From: Porphyromonas sp.
GTDB lineage: Bacteria > Bacteroidota > Bacteroidia > Bacteroidales > Porphyromonadaceae
Direction: 5' to 3'
DNA length: 64,000 nt
NCBI GenBank assembly: GCA_022772085.1
Contig: JALFBN010000003.1
Location: 186,001 to 250,000, forward strand
The first letter of the stretch is position 1; each line of letters opens with the position of its first letter. The position numbers and the translations under genes were made by a program. This document shows positions 17,063-24,705 of this stretch, one piece after another. The notes below the pieces were generated by a model that was not told the origin of the DNA, did not search any database, and saw only the letters and a program-made list of their open reading frames with translations.

Positions 17063-18187
17063 TTAGTTATGTTCGGCGTACTGTATCAGTGCCGGGCATA
17101 GGGTTTGTAATTGCACTCGAGCTTCGCTGGCAATCTTTTTTGCCTCCTCAATACAGTGATAGAGATTAACTATTGACTGTTGAACCTCTGGGGGAGGGAG
17201 AGGCACTTGAATATTGGTAAATCTTTCCCAATCAAGATTGGAGCGAACGCTACTATCACTGAGATACCATCCATACCGATCCATCTCACTCCTCTTGAAT
17301 TGCAAGAATAAATACTCGGAAAGTAGCTTAGGAGATTTGATCTTGAAGGTGGTATATGCAGGAGAAACGAGAGCTGGCTTATCTTTGTCGTAAAGAGCAA
17401 TCCTAATGCAAATATCTCTACCTGTTTGCATGCCACTAAACGCAAATATCCCCTTACTAACAATCTTGTATTTAGTATTATCCAACTCATTAGTATTAGC
17501 GTGGGTTGGCATAAATGTTTTATCTTTATTAATTCCCAAAAATGAATAACTCCTTCCTTCTGTGTTACGTTCGTCGCATTCCTCGATGTACTTACCGAGT
17601 TCAACTGATGGGTATTTCTTTTGGCAATCTACGATAAACGCTTGGCAGGCTTTGGACAATGGGGCTATTAAGGCCTCATTCTCTTCGGCTAAACGCTGTA
17701 GTCCAGTGTAAGTATTGACTAACTCTTGTTGTACTTCAATTGATGGCAAGGGGATACGAATATCACAAAATCGATCCCAATCAAGATTAGAACGAATACT
17801 TCCATCACTAAGAAATGCGCCATACCGATCCATTTCCTTGCGCTTAAAGAATATAAATAGATATTCAGGAAGCAACTTACTCTCATCCTTCATTCTGAAA
17901 GTTGTATATGCTGGCGATATTAACACTGGATTTTTGTCTTCTCTCAGAGCCAAGCGGATACATTGATCTCGTCCAGTTTGCATTCCACTAAAAACAAATA
18001 CCCCCTGACCTACAACTTTGTACTTGGAATTGTCTAATTGGTTCGTATCAGCAACAGTTGGCATAAACGTCTTTTCCTTATTAATTCCATAAAAAGGAAG
18101 TGGTAGTCCTTCGAGATTACGTTCGTCGCACTCTTCGATATAGTCACCGAGCCTGATCCACGGAGTTGTTTTATTCTTCGCAGTCAT
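17063..18187 (-). CDS. hsdS: Type I restriction enzyme, S (specificity) subunit with two near-twin target domains
   Basis: 374 aa with the usual two target-recognition domains, each followed by a conserved helical spacer. The halves are unusually alike: both carry YIEECDERN, a GINK-KTFMPT stretch, FSGMQTGRD, SPAYTTF, EMDRYG, SNLDW-RF and PLP-EVQQ in the same order. Natural HsdS proteins normally have two unrelated domains reading a split asymmetric site, so this one probably reads a symmetric or nearly symmetric split site (inference). The start overlaps hsdM by 17 nt. Confidence 0.93.
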   Translation of the reverse strand: MTAKNKTTPWIRLGDYIEECDERNLEGLPLPFYGINKEKTFMPTVADTNQLDNSKYKVVGQGVFVFSGMQTGRDQCIRLALREDKNPVLISPAYTTFRMKDESKLLPEYLFIFFKRKEMDRYGAFLSDGSIRSNLDWDRFCDIRIPLPSIEVQQELVNTYTGLQRLAEENEALIAPLSKACQAFIVDCQKKYPSVELGKYIEECDERNTEGRSYSFLGINKDKTFMPTHANTNELDNTKYKIVSKGIFAFSGMQTGRDICIRIALYDKDKPALVSPAYTTFKIKSPKLLSEYLFLQFKRSEMDRYGWYLSDSSVRSNLDWERFTNIQVPLPPPEVQQSIVNLYHCIEEAKKIASEARVQLQTLCPALIQYAEHN

Positions 18188-19763
18188 AGCCTAATTGTTT
18201 AAGTGCTTGGCGCAACATCTTGTCATTCTCTGTTTGTCGCTTGAGTAAATCTGACACAGTGTTAGCTGTTGCAGTGAGTACTTGGTGGTAATCAATCTGG
18301 CTATCCCTATCTATAAACTCGATATAACGACTGGGAACCAGCGTGAAGTCATTGACTCTCAGTTCGTCTATACCTACAGACCGATAGAGTTCGGGCTCAG
18401 CATATTGCGTACCGTCCGTGCCCTCTCTCTGCCAACGAAAATAGATGTCAGATGCTCGTCGTACTTGGTCTGAGTGTAACTCTACTTTCTTCTTTTGCTC
18501 GCCTTTGACGGCATTGGTTGTCCATTGACGCAAGTCCATGAATAGGATTTCGCCCGAGCGATTGCGTAACCTGCGACCATGATGGGTGCCACCTCTCTTG
18601 TTTTGGTTGAGTATCCAGAGGGTAACAGATATATCTGTAGCGTAGAATAGTTCTCGGGGAAGTACGATGATGGCTTCCACTTTGTCCCCTTCGATAAGTT
18701 TGCGACGTATCTCACTGGCATCACTGTCCCCCAGTGCGCCATTGGCAAGGAGGAAGCCTGCGACGCCACGCCCCGCTTTGAGCTTCGAGAGGATATGCAG
18801 TATCCACGCATAGTTGGCATTGCTCTCTGGTGGCACACCATAGTCTGCCCAGCGAGGGTCGGTGCTGAGTGCCGTGTCGTACCACCGCTTGAGATTAAAG
18901 GGAGGATTAGCCATAATGTAATCAAAGGTGAGTCCTTTGTGTAGGTCGTTGGTGAAGGAGGAGGCATTCCGCTCGCCTAAGTGGTGCGAAATACCTCGCA
19001 CCGCTAAGTTCATCTTAGCCAAACGATAGGTCGCAGGGTCATTCTCTTGACCATATACATTGATTTGAGCGATGTCGCCATCCTTTTCCTCTACATACTT
19101 GGCACACTGCACAAACATACCACCCGAGCCACAGCAGGGGTCGTAGAGTGTACCATCATAAGGCTCTATAAAGGCAGCTATCAGCTCTACAATATCGTGA
19201 GGAGTATAGAACTCGCCCTCCTCTTTAGAGGCATTGACAGCAAAAGACTTGAGGAAGTATTCATAGACTCGTCCAATGAGATCCTTCTGCTCACCAAAGA
19301 CCTTGTGCGAAATCTTATTGACCTCATCCACCACCTTTTTGATGACACTTTTCTCCAGATTTATAGCAGTAAATAGACCTAAGCGCACACACCCTTTGAG
19401 AGTATCGCCACTTTCCTCCAGACATTGGAGTGCATCGTCCAGTGTACTATTTAACTTTTCACTCGGAGTCTCCAAGAATAGACTCCATCGAGCCTTCTCA
19501 GGAACAAATGCAGTTCCTCCGTATGCTCGAGGGTTATTGAGGCGCATTGAGATGATAGCTTCGTCAGTGATTCCACTCTCGATGAAACTCTGGCGCAATG
19601 TCTCCTGAGCATCCTCAAACTTCTCCCCGATGAAGCGGAGGAATACCAGAGTCAAAAGTAAATCTCTCTTGTCATTGAGGGTTGCATTACTACGGAGGTA
19701 GTCTCGACAGTTGAATAGTATAGTTTCGAGATTTAATGTCTCTTCCTTTTTCTTTTTAGCCAT
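18171..19763 (-). CDS. hsdM: Type I restriction enzyme, M (adenine methyltransferase) subunit
   Basis: 530 aa. An N-terminal helical HsdM domain (LETILFNCRDYLRSN onwards) precedes the N6-adenine methyltransferase fold: SAM-binding motif YDPCCGSGGMFV, catalytic NPPF in IMANPPFN, and a downstream IIVLPRELFYATD segment. It methylates the HsdS target and forms M2S with HsdS. It starts 4 nt after the hipT-like gene, an unusually close link between a toxin and a modification enzyme, and overlaps hsdS by 17 nt. Start MAKKKKEETLN matches the family. Confidence 0.96.
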   Translation of the reverse strand: MAKKKKEETLNLETILFNCRDYLRSNATLNDKRDLLLTLVFLRFIGEKFEDAQETLRQSFIESGITDEAIISMRLNNPRAYGGTAFVPEKARWSLFLETPSEKLNSTLDDALQCLEESGDTLKGCVRLGLFTAINLEKSVIKKVVDEVNKISHKVFGEQKDLIGRVYEYFLKSFAVNASKEEGEFYTPHDIVELIAAFIEPYDGTLYDPCCGSGGMFVQCAKYVEEKDGDIAQINVYGQENDPATYRLAKMNLAVRGISHHLGERNASSFTNDLHKGLTFDYIMANPPFNLKRWYDTALSTDPRWADYGVPPESNANYAWILHILSKLKAGRGVAGFLLANGALGDSDASEIRRKLIEGDKVEAIIVLPRELFYATDISVTLWILNQNKRGGTHHGRRLRNRSGEILFMDLRQWTTNAVKGEQKKKVELHSDQVRRASDIYFRWQREGTDGTQYAEPELYRSVGIDELRVNDFTLVPSRYIEFIDRDSQIDYHQVLTATANTVSDLLKRQTENDKMLRQALKQLGYDCEE

Positions 19764-19767
19764 TCTA

Positions 19768-20718
19768 TTATATGCTTAGATTGAATGTTTCAAATCTATA
19801 TTTCATTAATGCAACATACTGTTCCTGCATCCCCTTTGGTAAGAAGCTCTGGTGGATGCAGGCTTCCCATTCGGGGAGGAGGCGCTCAAAGCGAGCGAAG
19901 ATGTTGTCGCACACTTTCTCATCTAGTCCTGAGGCTGTCATAGCTTCGAGGAAGTGTTGGCGAGTGAGTTTGCGCTTTTTGCCACAGAGCGTCAGTGCAA
20001 GTTCTTCCGTATCCTCAGGAATAGCAAGTGCCGTAGACAGCAGATCATAGGCGGGTGTTAGTTGGTATTCGTTGCCTATTGGCGCATAGAGCGAGTAATT
20101 CTTGAGGTGCATATCCGCATTACCTATCAGCCACGAAAAGAGTACCTGCTCCCAATACTTGACAAGATCAAGCTTCGGCACAGAACTATACTTGGTGATG
20201 AGCTTGGCCATCTGCTCGTGTGAGCCTTTGTACTTATACTCGGTCAGACGCTCTGAAAGCTGACACATATCTTCCATTGGGAGTTTTTCGCCCAGCTCTG
20301 TTCGGTCTATGCGACGAGTGATATAGCATAGCTCGCCATCGCTAAATCGCATCAGTCCATGAGGAACTGTTTCAATCTTGGCAATCTCGGCAAGGTGCAT
20401 CGACACATCTTCCAACTCGGGGAGATGCGGATAACGCTCTGTTTGAGGTTTAAGAATAAACCGACCCCACAAACCCACAATGGTAAATCGCTTGGGAGAA
20501 TTGCTCATCTGATCAAAGTCGAGAGACAGCTTGGGTTGTACTCCTGTCACTGTGGTTTGAGAACGAACAACCTCGTCAGCCAACGCTCGTACTTCGTTAC
20601 TTCTATAGGGCAATATCGGTGCTTGGGGCATCCCAAACAATTTGCGGCAACACTTGGCATGGTAATCCACCTCTCCATCAACCAAAGGTTCGTAGCAATA
20701 TAGGCATCTATTCGTCAT
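19768..20718 (-). CDS. hipT: HipT-like serine/threonine kinase toxin (HipA C-terminal type)
   Basis: 316 aa, the kinase part of a split HipA. The N-terminus has a short Cys-rich piece (CLYC, then CC). The P-loop-like region reads TTVTGVQPKLSL, where TVTG occupies the place of the autophosphorylated Ser-x-Ser of HipT. The catalytic loop is GNADMHLKNYSL, and the metal-binding Asp is in AYDLLSTA. In E. coli O127 HipBST, HipT phosphorylates tryptophanyl-tRNA synthetase and HipS is the antitoxin. The target here is unknown. It overlaps hipS by 11 nt and lies 4 nt before hsdM. Confidence 0.87.
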   Translation of the reverse strand: MTNRCLYCYEPLVDGEVDYHAKCCRKLFGMPQAPILPYRSNEVRALADEVVRSQTTVTGVQPKLSLDFDQMSNSPKRFTIVGLWGRFILKPQTERYPHLPELEDVSMHLAEIAKIETVPHGLMRFSDGELCYITRRIDRTELGEKLPMEDMCQLSERLTEYKYKGSHEQMAKLITKYSSVPKLDLVKYWEQVLFSWLIGNADMHLKNYSLYAPIGNEYQLTPAYDLLSTALAIPEDTEELALTLCGKKRKLTRQHFLEAMTASGLDEKVCDNIFARFERLLPEWEACIHQSFLPKGMQEQYVALMKYRFETFNLSI

Positions 20719-21043
20719 CTTCAGTCGTATTTAGAGGTTTAATACTTACCGCCCCAATACAGTCTCGGCAACAAGCCAACAATAACGCCATGCGATCCCT
20801 TGCATCTATTTTCCAATTCTTCTGAGCAATATCTAATAGCCATCCCTCAGGAATAAGTCCGTCAAAGAAAGGATGAAGCGTATTACTTTGGAAAGGTTCT
20901 TCTCGCAAAGGCATCGTTAGGCTTATTCCTTGAGCTTCGGGCATAGTCAGATAGTCCTTGTCGTAAGCAAAGGAATAGCCCTCATCACTTTCTGTGAGAA
21001 TACCTGCCTTGAGCCTCTTCCAATAAACAATTGCCTGCTTCAT
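20708..21043 (-). CDS. hipS: HipS-like protein (HipA N-terminal subdomain), putative antitoxin
   Basis: 111 aa, matching the N-terminal subdomain 1 of HipA as a separate protein (VYWKRLKAGILTE, SFAYDKDYL, then HPFFDGLIPEGWLL). In HipBST modules this small protein, not HipB, neutralises the kinase. It overlaps hipB by 4 nt at its start and hipT by 11 nt at its end, so stoichiometry is probably set by translational coupling. A second, frameshifted copy lies at 21718-22038. Confidence 0.87.
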   Translation of the reverse strand: MKQAIVYWKRLKAGILTESDEGYSFAYDKDYLTMPEAQGISLTMPLREEPFQSNTLHPFFDGLIPEGWLLDIAQKNWKIDARDRMALLLACCRDCIGAVSIKPLNTTEDDE

Positions 21044-21264
21044 ACTTCATCTCCTTCTCGTTTCATTGGCACAGGACCGCACTCCGAACCGAAGAGTTCA
21101 AAAACTTTATTGACCTTATCGAGGCGGAGCGTGGTCTTGCCTTGCTCTAGTTCACGCACAAAGCGTAGCCCCACTCCTGCTTTCTCAGAGAGGTCTACTT
21201 GTGTCAGTTTATATTTCTTGCGCATCTCCTTCACATACTGCGCTATGATTGTCCTCGCTACCAT
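21040..21264 (-). CDS. hipB: HipB-like Xre-family DNA-binding protein
   Basis: 74 aa with a complete Xre HTH (YKLTQVDLSEKAGVGLRFVR, then ELEQGKTTLRLDKVNKVFELF). HipB binds the operon promoter, and in HipBST it boosts the antitoxin HipS. Upstream on the minus strand are TACATTTG (a -7-type box, 21353-21360) and an inverted repeat at 21378-21397 at the distance of the -33 element, which is consistent with autorepression. It is the first gene of the hipBST-hsdMSR run. Confidence 0.87.
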   Translation of the reverse strand: MVARTIIAQYVKEMRKKYKLTQVDLSEKAGVGLRFVRELEQGKTTLRLDKVNKVFELFGSECGPVPMKREGDEV

Positions 21265-21352
21265 CTTACATCAATTGCTTGAAGTTCCACACTCAAGGCA
21301 TATCATTGTGCACTGCACACTCCGCTCAAGCCATTATATACCTTATCAGTGG

Positions 21353-21397
21353 CAAATGTAAGAAATATAAATCGATTATACCCCTTTTCGGGGGTAT
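21353..21397 (-). promoter_or_regulatory. Promoter and putative HipB operator of the hipBST-hsdMSR operon
   Basis: On the minus strand TACATTTG fits the TAnnTTTG -7 box. About 17 nt upstream is ATACCCC-CGAAAA-GGGGTAT (21378-21397), an inverted repeat, with a further half-like ATACCC-AATAGGG near 21421. The decayed copy has the equivalent sequence at 22309-22331 with paired changes in both arms. Operator role is inferred. Confidence 0.5.
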
Positions 21398-21443
21398 TAT
21401 TTCCAGTAAAAGGAGGAATTATACCCAATAGGGAGTGCTCTGA

Positions 21444-21723
21444 TATTTTCCTTTCATCATCTTGCTTTGATATGCTCCGAAATAGGTACTTTTGTAGAGA
21501 GCAAGCGTGCTACAAACAAATGGGAGGTATTGTAATCAGTTGATTTATAGACAATACCATCAGAAATAAGATTGACAGACTGAGAACTAAGCCTTGCGGT
21601 ACAAGCTCATAACCCCCTAAGTAAGAGCAAGATGAAACTGATTTTTCATTTGTTTAGAGGTCTCTTGTACCGATTAAATGGCTAATCGCCTAAGTGATAG
21701 AAAGGTAATGATGCTGCATCGTA
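21444..21723. repeat. Direct repeat A (about 280 bp) bordering the hip/Mrr block
   Basis: From TATTTTCC to GATGCTGCATCGTA this stretch aligns with 23991-24260 in the same orientation, with many identical runs (CGTGCTACAAACAAATGG, ACTGAGAACTAAGCCTTGCG, GAAACTGATTTTTCATTTG). It carries a promoter-like TTTG-17-TACTTTTG (21466-21494), a hairpin GGTATTGT/ACAATACC (21526-21558) and a CGGTACAAG/CTTGTACCG inverted repeat (21597-21672). It has no coding frame of note, and is perhaps a relic of a small mobile or noncoding element. Confidence 0.7.
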
Positions 21724-22038
21724 TTTAGGGGTTCGATACTTATCGCTCCAATGCAGTCTCGGCAACAAGCCAACAGCAAAGCCATTCGATCCCTTGCTTC
21801 TATCTTCCAATTCTTCTGAGCAATATCTAACAGCCATCCCTCAGGGATAAGTCCGTCAAAGAATGGATGAAGCGTATTGCTTTGGAACGGTTCTTCTCGC
21901 AAAGGCATTGTTAGGCTTATGCTTTGAAACTTCGGGCATAGTCAAATAGTCCTTGTCATAAGCAAAGGAATAGCCCTCATCACTTTCTGTGAGAATGCCT
22001 GCTTTGAGAGTCTTCCAATAAACAACTGCCTGTTTCAT
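21718..22038 (-). pseudogene. hipS remnant (second copy, frameshifted)
   Basis: Close nucleotide copy of 20720-21043. The reading frame is intact at both ends (MKQAVVYWKTLKAGILTESD; then MPLREEPFQSNTLHPFFDG) but one extra base (GAAAC where the intact copy has GAGC, near 21928) shifts the frame after YLTMPE. The track therefore shows two overlapping pieces. No hipT follows. The 3' end runs into direct repeat A. Confidence 0.8.
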
Positions 22039-22260
22039 ACGTCATCTCCTTCTCGTTTCATCGGCACAGGACCACACTCCGAACCAAAGAGTTCGAAGAC
22101 TTTATTGACCTTATCAAGACGAAGCGTAGTCTTGCCTTGCTCCAGTTCACGCACGAAGCGTAGCTCCACGCCTACTTTCTCAGAGAGGTCTACCTGCGTC
22201 AGCTTACACTTCTTGCACATCTCTTTCTCACACTACGCTATGATTGTCCCTGCCTCCATA
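22035..22260 (-). pseudogene. hipB remnant (second copy, early stop)
   Basis: Copy of the hipB gene at 21040-21264. Reading from ATG near 22260, the frame starts MEAGTIIA and then meets TAG where the intact gene has CAG (Gln9). The track ORF (61 aa from an internal ATG) lacks the first helix. Its C-terminal sequence is nearly identical to the intact gene, so the duplication is recent relative to the decay. Confidence 0.75.
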
Positions 22261-22520
22261 TAAAAAAATCACACCTCATAAACGAGAATATAAGAAATAT
22301 AAACCTATTATACTCCTTTTCGAGGGGATAGTTTCCAATAAAAGGAGAAATCGTACCCAATAGGGACGGGATATTCCACATGTACGATTTCGTGATCTAT
22401 AGATCAAAAATCTTAGTGGAATAGACCTCAATCCGAATTATATAGAGAGGTCAGGAAGGTTGAAAGTTTTTTTGGAGTAATTGTTGTTAGATAATGAGTT
22501 GCTTTGTTTTGATCAGGATA
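22261..22520. other. Non-coding stretch with decayed hip promoter/operator
   Basis: Contains the second copy of the hipB upstream region (TAAGAAATATAAACC, then ATACTCCTTTTCGAGGGGAT at 22310-22329 and CGTACCCAATAGGGA), followed by AT-rich sequence before the Mrr stop. No gene is seen. Confidence 0.55.
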
Positions 22521-23456
22521 TCATTGAGCATTATCCATTGCGTCCCAGTAGTCCATATCCATCTTCATAACTTTAAGAACTTTCTCTGTTTGTAATCCCA
22601 AAGCATAATCATAAATGTATTCTGTCAATTGCTGACCATTTATCAGAATAATAGTTGGTGAGCCATTAAGACTTTCCACATAGTTCATTGCACCTTTGGT
22701 ATAATCTGAGGTAGTGATGAATACTCCTTTTTTGGATGGTGTCCCAGCAACAGCCCCTACAAAACTTTGAACCTCGCGTCGTTGAACATTATTACCAATG
22801 GAATATCGTTTTGCCTGTATGGATATATGATTGAAGCCTAAAATATCTTCTTTGATAATGCCATCTATACCGCCATCATTAGAAAGTTTCGTAACGATAC
22901 CGGAGTTTTTGACCTCGCCACCATAGCCCATCGCCTGAAGTAACTTCACGACTAATCGTTCAAATTCTTGTGGTTGTTTACTTAGTATAGTAGTCAGAAT
23001 TTGAGATTGTACATTCTGCTTTATCCGATTGTAGGAATCCTCTAATTCTTCTTCCGGTGTACGCTCATCATCATTTCCCTCATGGGAAGAGATATTCTTG
23101 GCATTCTTGTTTTTAGAACCCCTCTTTGGAGCTTTCGCATTCACCGTCTCCTTGACGAATTTATTAATTTGCTCCTCTGTATACGAAGACAGCATAGATA
23201 AGCCTTTTTCGCTGATTTTGTAATCACCTCTTTGAACTTTTTCTACAAGTCCTGCAATAAAAAGATACGATAAAGCCCACGAAATACGATTTAAGAATAT
23301 TTCTCCATTTCCAGAAGGATACCGAGCACACATTTCCTCCTCTGTCAATTGAAAATGTTTAGCCAAGGGAATACGTAAATCCTTAGCTCTCATTACAACT
23401 CCTGTTTTTAGCTCTTTCAGTGCTTGTATCCGTATTTCATCAAATTGAGGTATCAT
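22521..23456 (-). CDS. mrr: Mrr-type (type IV) restriction endonuclease
   Basis: 311 aa. The N-terminal winged-helix domain (about 1-95, Mrr_N type) is followed by a low-complexity basic/acidic linker. The C-terminal Mrr_cat nuclease domain (about 155-290) has FERLVVKLLQAMGYGG, the catalytic Asp in NDGGIDGII and the Gln-x-Lys form in SIQAKRY. Mrr enzymes cleave modified (methylated) DNA, so it complements the type I system by attacking modified invaders. It ends the block on the minus strand and lies immediately after a truncated hipA, suggesting insertion there. Start MIPQFDEIR is the first ATG. Confidence 0.9.
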   Translation of the reverse strand: MIPQFDEIRIQALKELKTGVVMRAKDLRIPLAKHFQLTEEEMCARYPSGNGEIFLNRISWALSYLFIAGLVEKVQRGDYKISEKGLSMLSSYTEEQINKFVKETVNAKAPKRGSKNKNAKNISSHEGNDDERTPEEELEDSYNRIKQNVQSQILTTILSKQPQEFERLVVKLLQAMGYGGEVKNSGIVTKLSNDGGIDGIIKEDILGFNHISIQAKRYSIGNNVQRREVQSFVGAVAGTPSKKGVFITTSDYTKGAMNYVESLNGSPTIILINGQQLTEYIYDYALGLQTEKVLKVMKMDMDYWDAMDNAQ

Positions 23457-23496
23457 AATAGGAAATTAAATATTACAACATTGACAACTATTGGCA

Positions 23497-23583
23497 TTAT
23501 TTCTTACAAAAACAGCTCAACTCTACAACAAGTGTTGGCTCTTTCAGCCAATCAAAGTCAGCATATCCCAGTAAATTCTGCAT
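23497..23583 (-). pseudogene. hipA remnant (28 codons)
   Basis: Directly after the HTH gene a frame starts MQNLLGYADFDWLKEPTLVVEL and stops after 28 codons. The start strongly resembles the N-terminus of HipA kinases of the type that follows this HTH family (YADFDWLKEP). The rest of hipA is missing and the Mrr gene begins about 40 nt further on, so the toxin was deleted or replaced. Confidence 0.6.
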
Positions 23584-23586
23584 AGT

Positions 23587-23907
23587 TTACTCCTTCTTAG
23601 AGGCACGGCGGCGATTGATGAGAGAAAGGTCTTGGAGACGCCGCCCCAGTTCATCGTCTTTGGCAAGGTGGAGAATGTCGTCCTCAAGTTGAAGGGCATA
23701 GAGCACTCGCAAGTAAATCCCGATTGACACAGTAGGAGATCCTTTCTCAATACGAGAGACGGTCAAAGGGGAGCAAGTGGCACGCTCTGCAATCTGTGCC
23801 ACGCTAAGGTTACGACGCAGGCGAGCGAGCTTGATTTGCTCTCCCACAATCTGCATCTTCTGCTCCAACTTTCGAGGCAACTTTGTCCCCATTGTATTCT
23901 TTGCCAT
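23587..23907 (-). CDS. HipB-like Xre transcription regulator, orphan antitoxin
   Basis: 106 aa. The HTH (GEQIKLARLRRNLSVAQIAE, then TVSRIEKGSPTVSIGIYLRV) and the C-terminal ELGRRLQDLSLINRRRA match the regulator that accompanies HipA in many bacteria. Its partner is reduced to the 28-codon remnant at 23497-23583, so it is probably an orphan, although it could still regulate the downstream mrr gene. It differs clearly from the 74-aa HipB at 21040, so it came from a second, unrelated hip locus. Confidence 0.85.
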   Translation of the reverse strand: MAKNTMGTKLPRKLEQKMQIVGEQIKLARLRRNLSVAQIAERATCSPLTVSRIEKGSPTVSIGIYLRVLYALQLEDDILHLAKDDELGRRLQDLSLINRRRASKKE

Positions 23908-23990
23908 ATCTTCAAATAATCATATAGTATGCAAATATACATCTTTAATTACACTATTACGATTGTTAGAAGAAAAATAACTATATCGAG

Positions 23991-24260
23991 TATTTTCCCT
24001 ACACTGCATTGCTTCTGTATGCCCTGAAATAGGAACTTTTGCAAAGAGTAGTCGTGCTACAAACAAATGGAAAATATTGTAATCGACTGATTTATAGATA
24101 ATACCACCAGGAATAAGATTGAAAGACTGAGAACTAAGCCTTGCGGTACAAGCCCATAAGCCACTAAGAAAGAGCAAGATGAAACTGATTTTTCATTTGT
24201 TTAGGAGTGATTAAACGCTTAATTGCCTTAGCGAGAGAGGGGTAAAGATGCTGCATCGTA
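23991..24260. repeat. Direct repeat B (about 270 bp) bordering the hip/Mrr block
   Basis: Same-orientation partner of 21444-21723. The promoter-like box has weakened to AACTTTTG and the GGTATTGT hairpin arm has changed without compensation, so copy A looks the better preserved one. Confidence 0.7.
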
Positions 24261-24652
24261 TACAGCATCCCGTCTTCTTGCACCCTTGAGAAGCGCTCTC
24301 TCGATCTGTACAAATCTCCACAGTCTCACAGAGTACACAAACGCCACCACAGATTTGTGTAAATTAGCGGCTAGCCTGCATTAATGATGATTAAACGAAA
24401 TCACCAAAGACTCGCTTGAAATCTTTGACAGAAAATCAGTTTGATGGTAAGATCACAATCCTACCTACTTTGTATTGCACAAGATATGCGTTGTCGAGGA
24501 TGAAAGAAAAAGCTCTCACCTTTCTCCACTATCCAATACCTAGACCCTCAGAAGTATTTGGGCAGAGATATTTTAACCTAATAGGCGAGAATGTTAGGCT
24601 ACTCAGCATTAAAATATTCTCTCTAAAAACCAGACATTTGAAAAGAATGTAC

Positions 24653-24660
24653 TATCTTTG
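24653..24660 (+). promoter_or_regulatory. Putative -7 box for the cas operon
   Basis: TATCTTTG fits TAnnTTTG. The nearest TTTG (24637-24640) is only 12 nt upstream, so the -33 element is unclear. It is placed 45-51 nt before the cas12a start. Confidence 0.4.
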
Positions 24661-24705
24661 CCTCGAACGAATGAATACATCATTCTATTAATCTTGTGAT
24701 AAAGT

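Larger units (their letters stand above)
23908..24705. other. Long non-coding region upstream of cas12a
   Basis: 798 bp without a convincing gene. It holds direct repeat B, an inverted repeat GATGCTG/CAGCATC (24247-24269), another inverted repeat ACAAATCT/AGATTTGT (24310-24358), and a -7-type TATCTTTG (24653-24660) 45 nt before the cas12a ORF start. The 91-codon ORF at 24416 has no recognisable content. Confidence 0.6.

Noticed and set aside
24416-24691. 91-aa ORF in front of cas12a
   Set aside because: No recognisable domain, runs through the likely cas promoter, and lies in sequence with other non-coding features.
23908-24705. Possible tracrRNA gene near cas12a
   Set aside because: Cas12a processes its crRNA alone and I see no stretch complementary to the repeat in this region.
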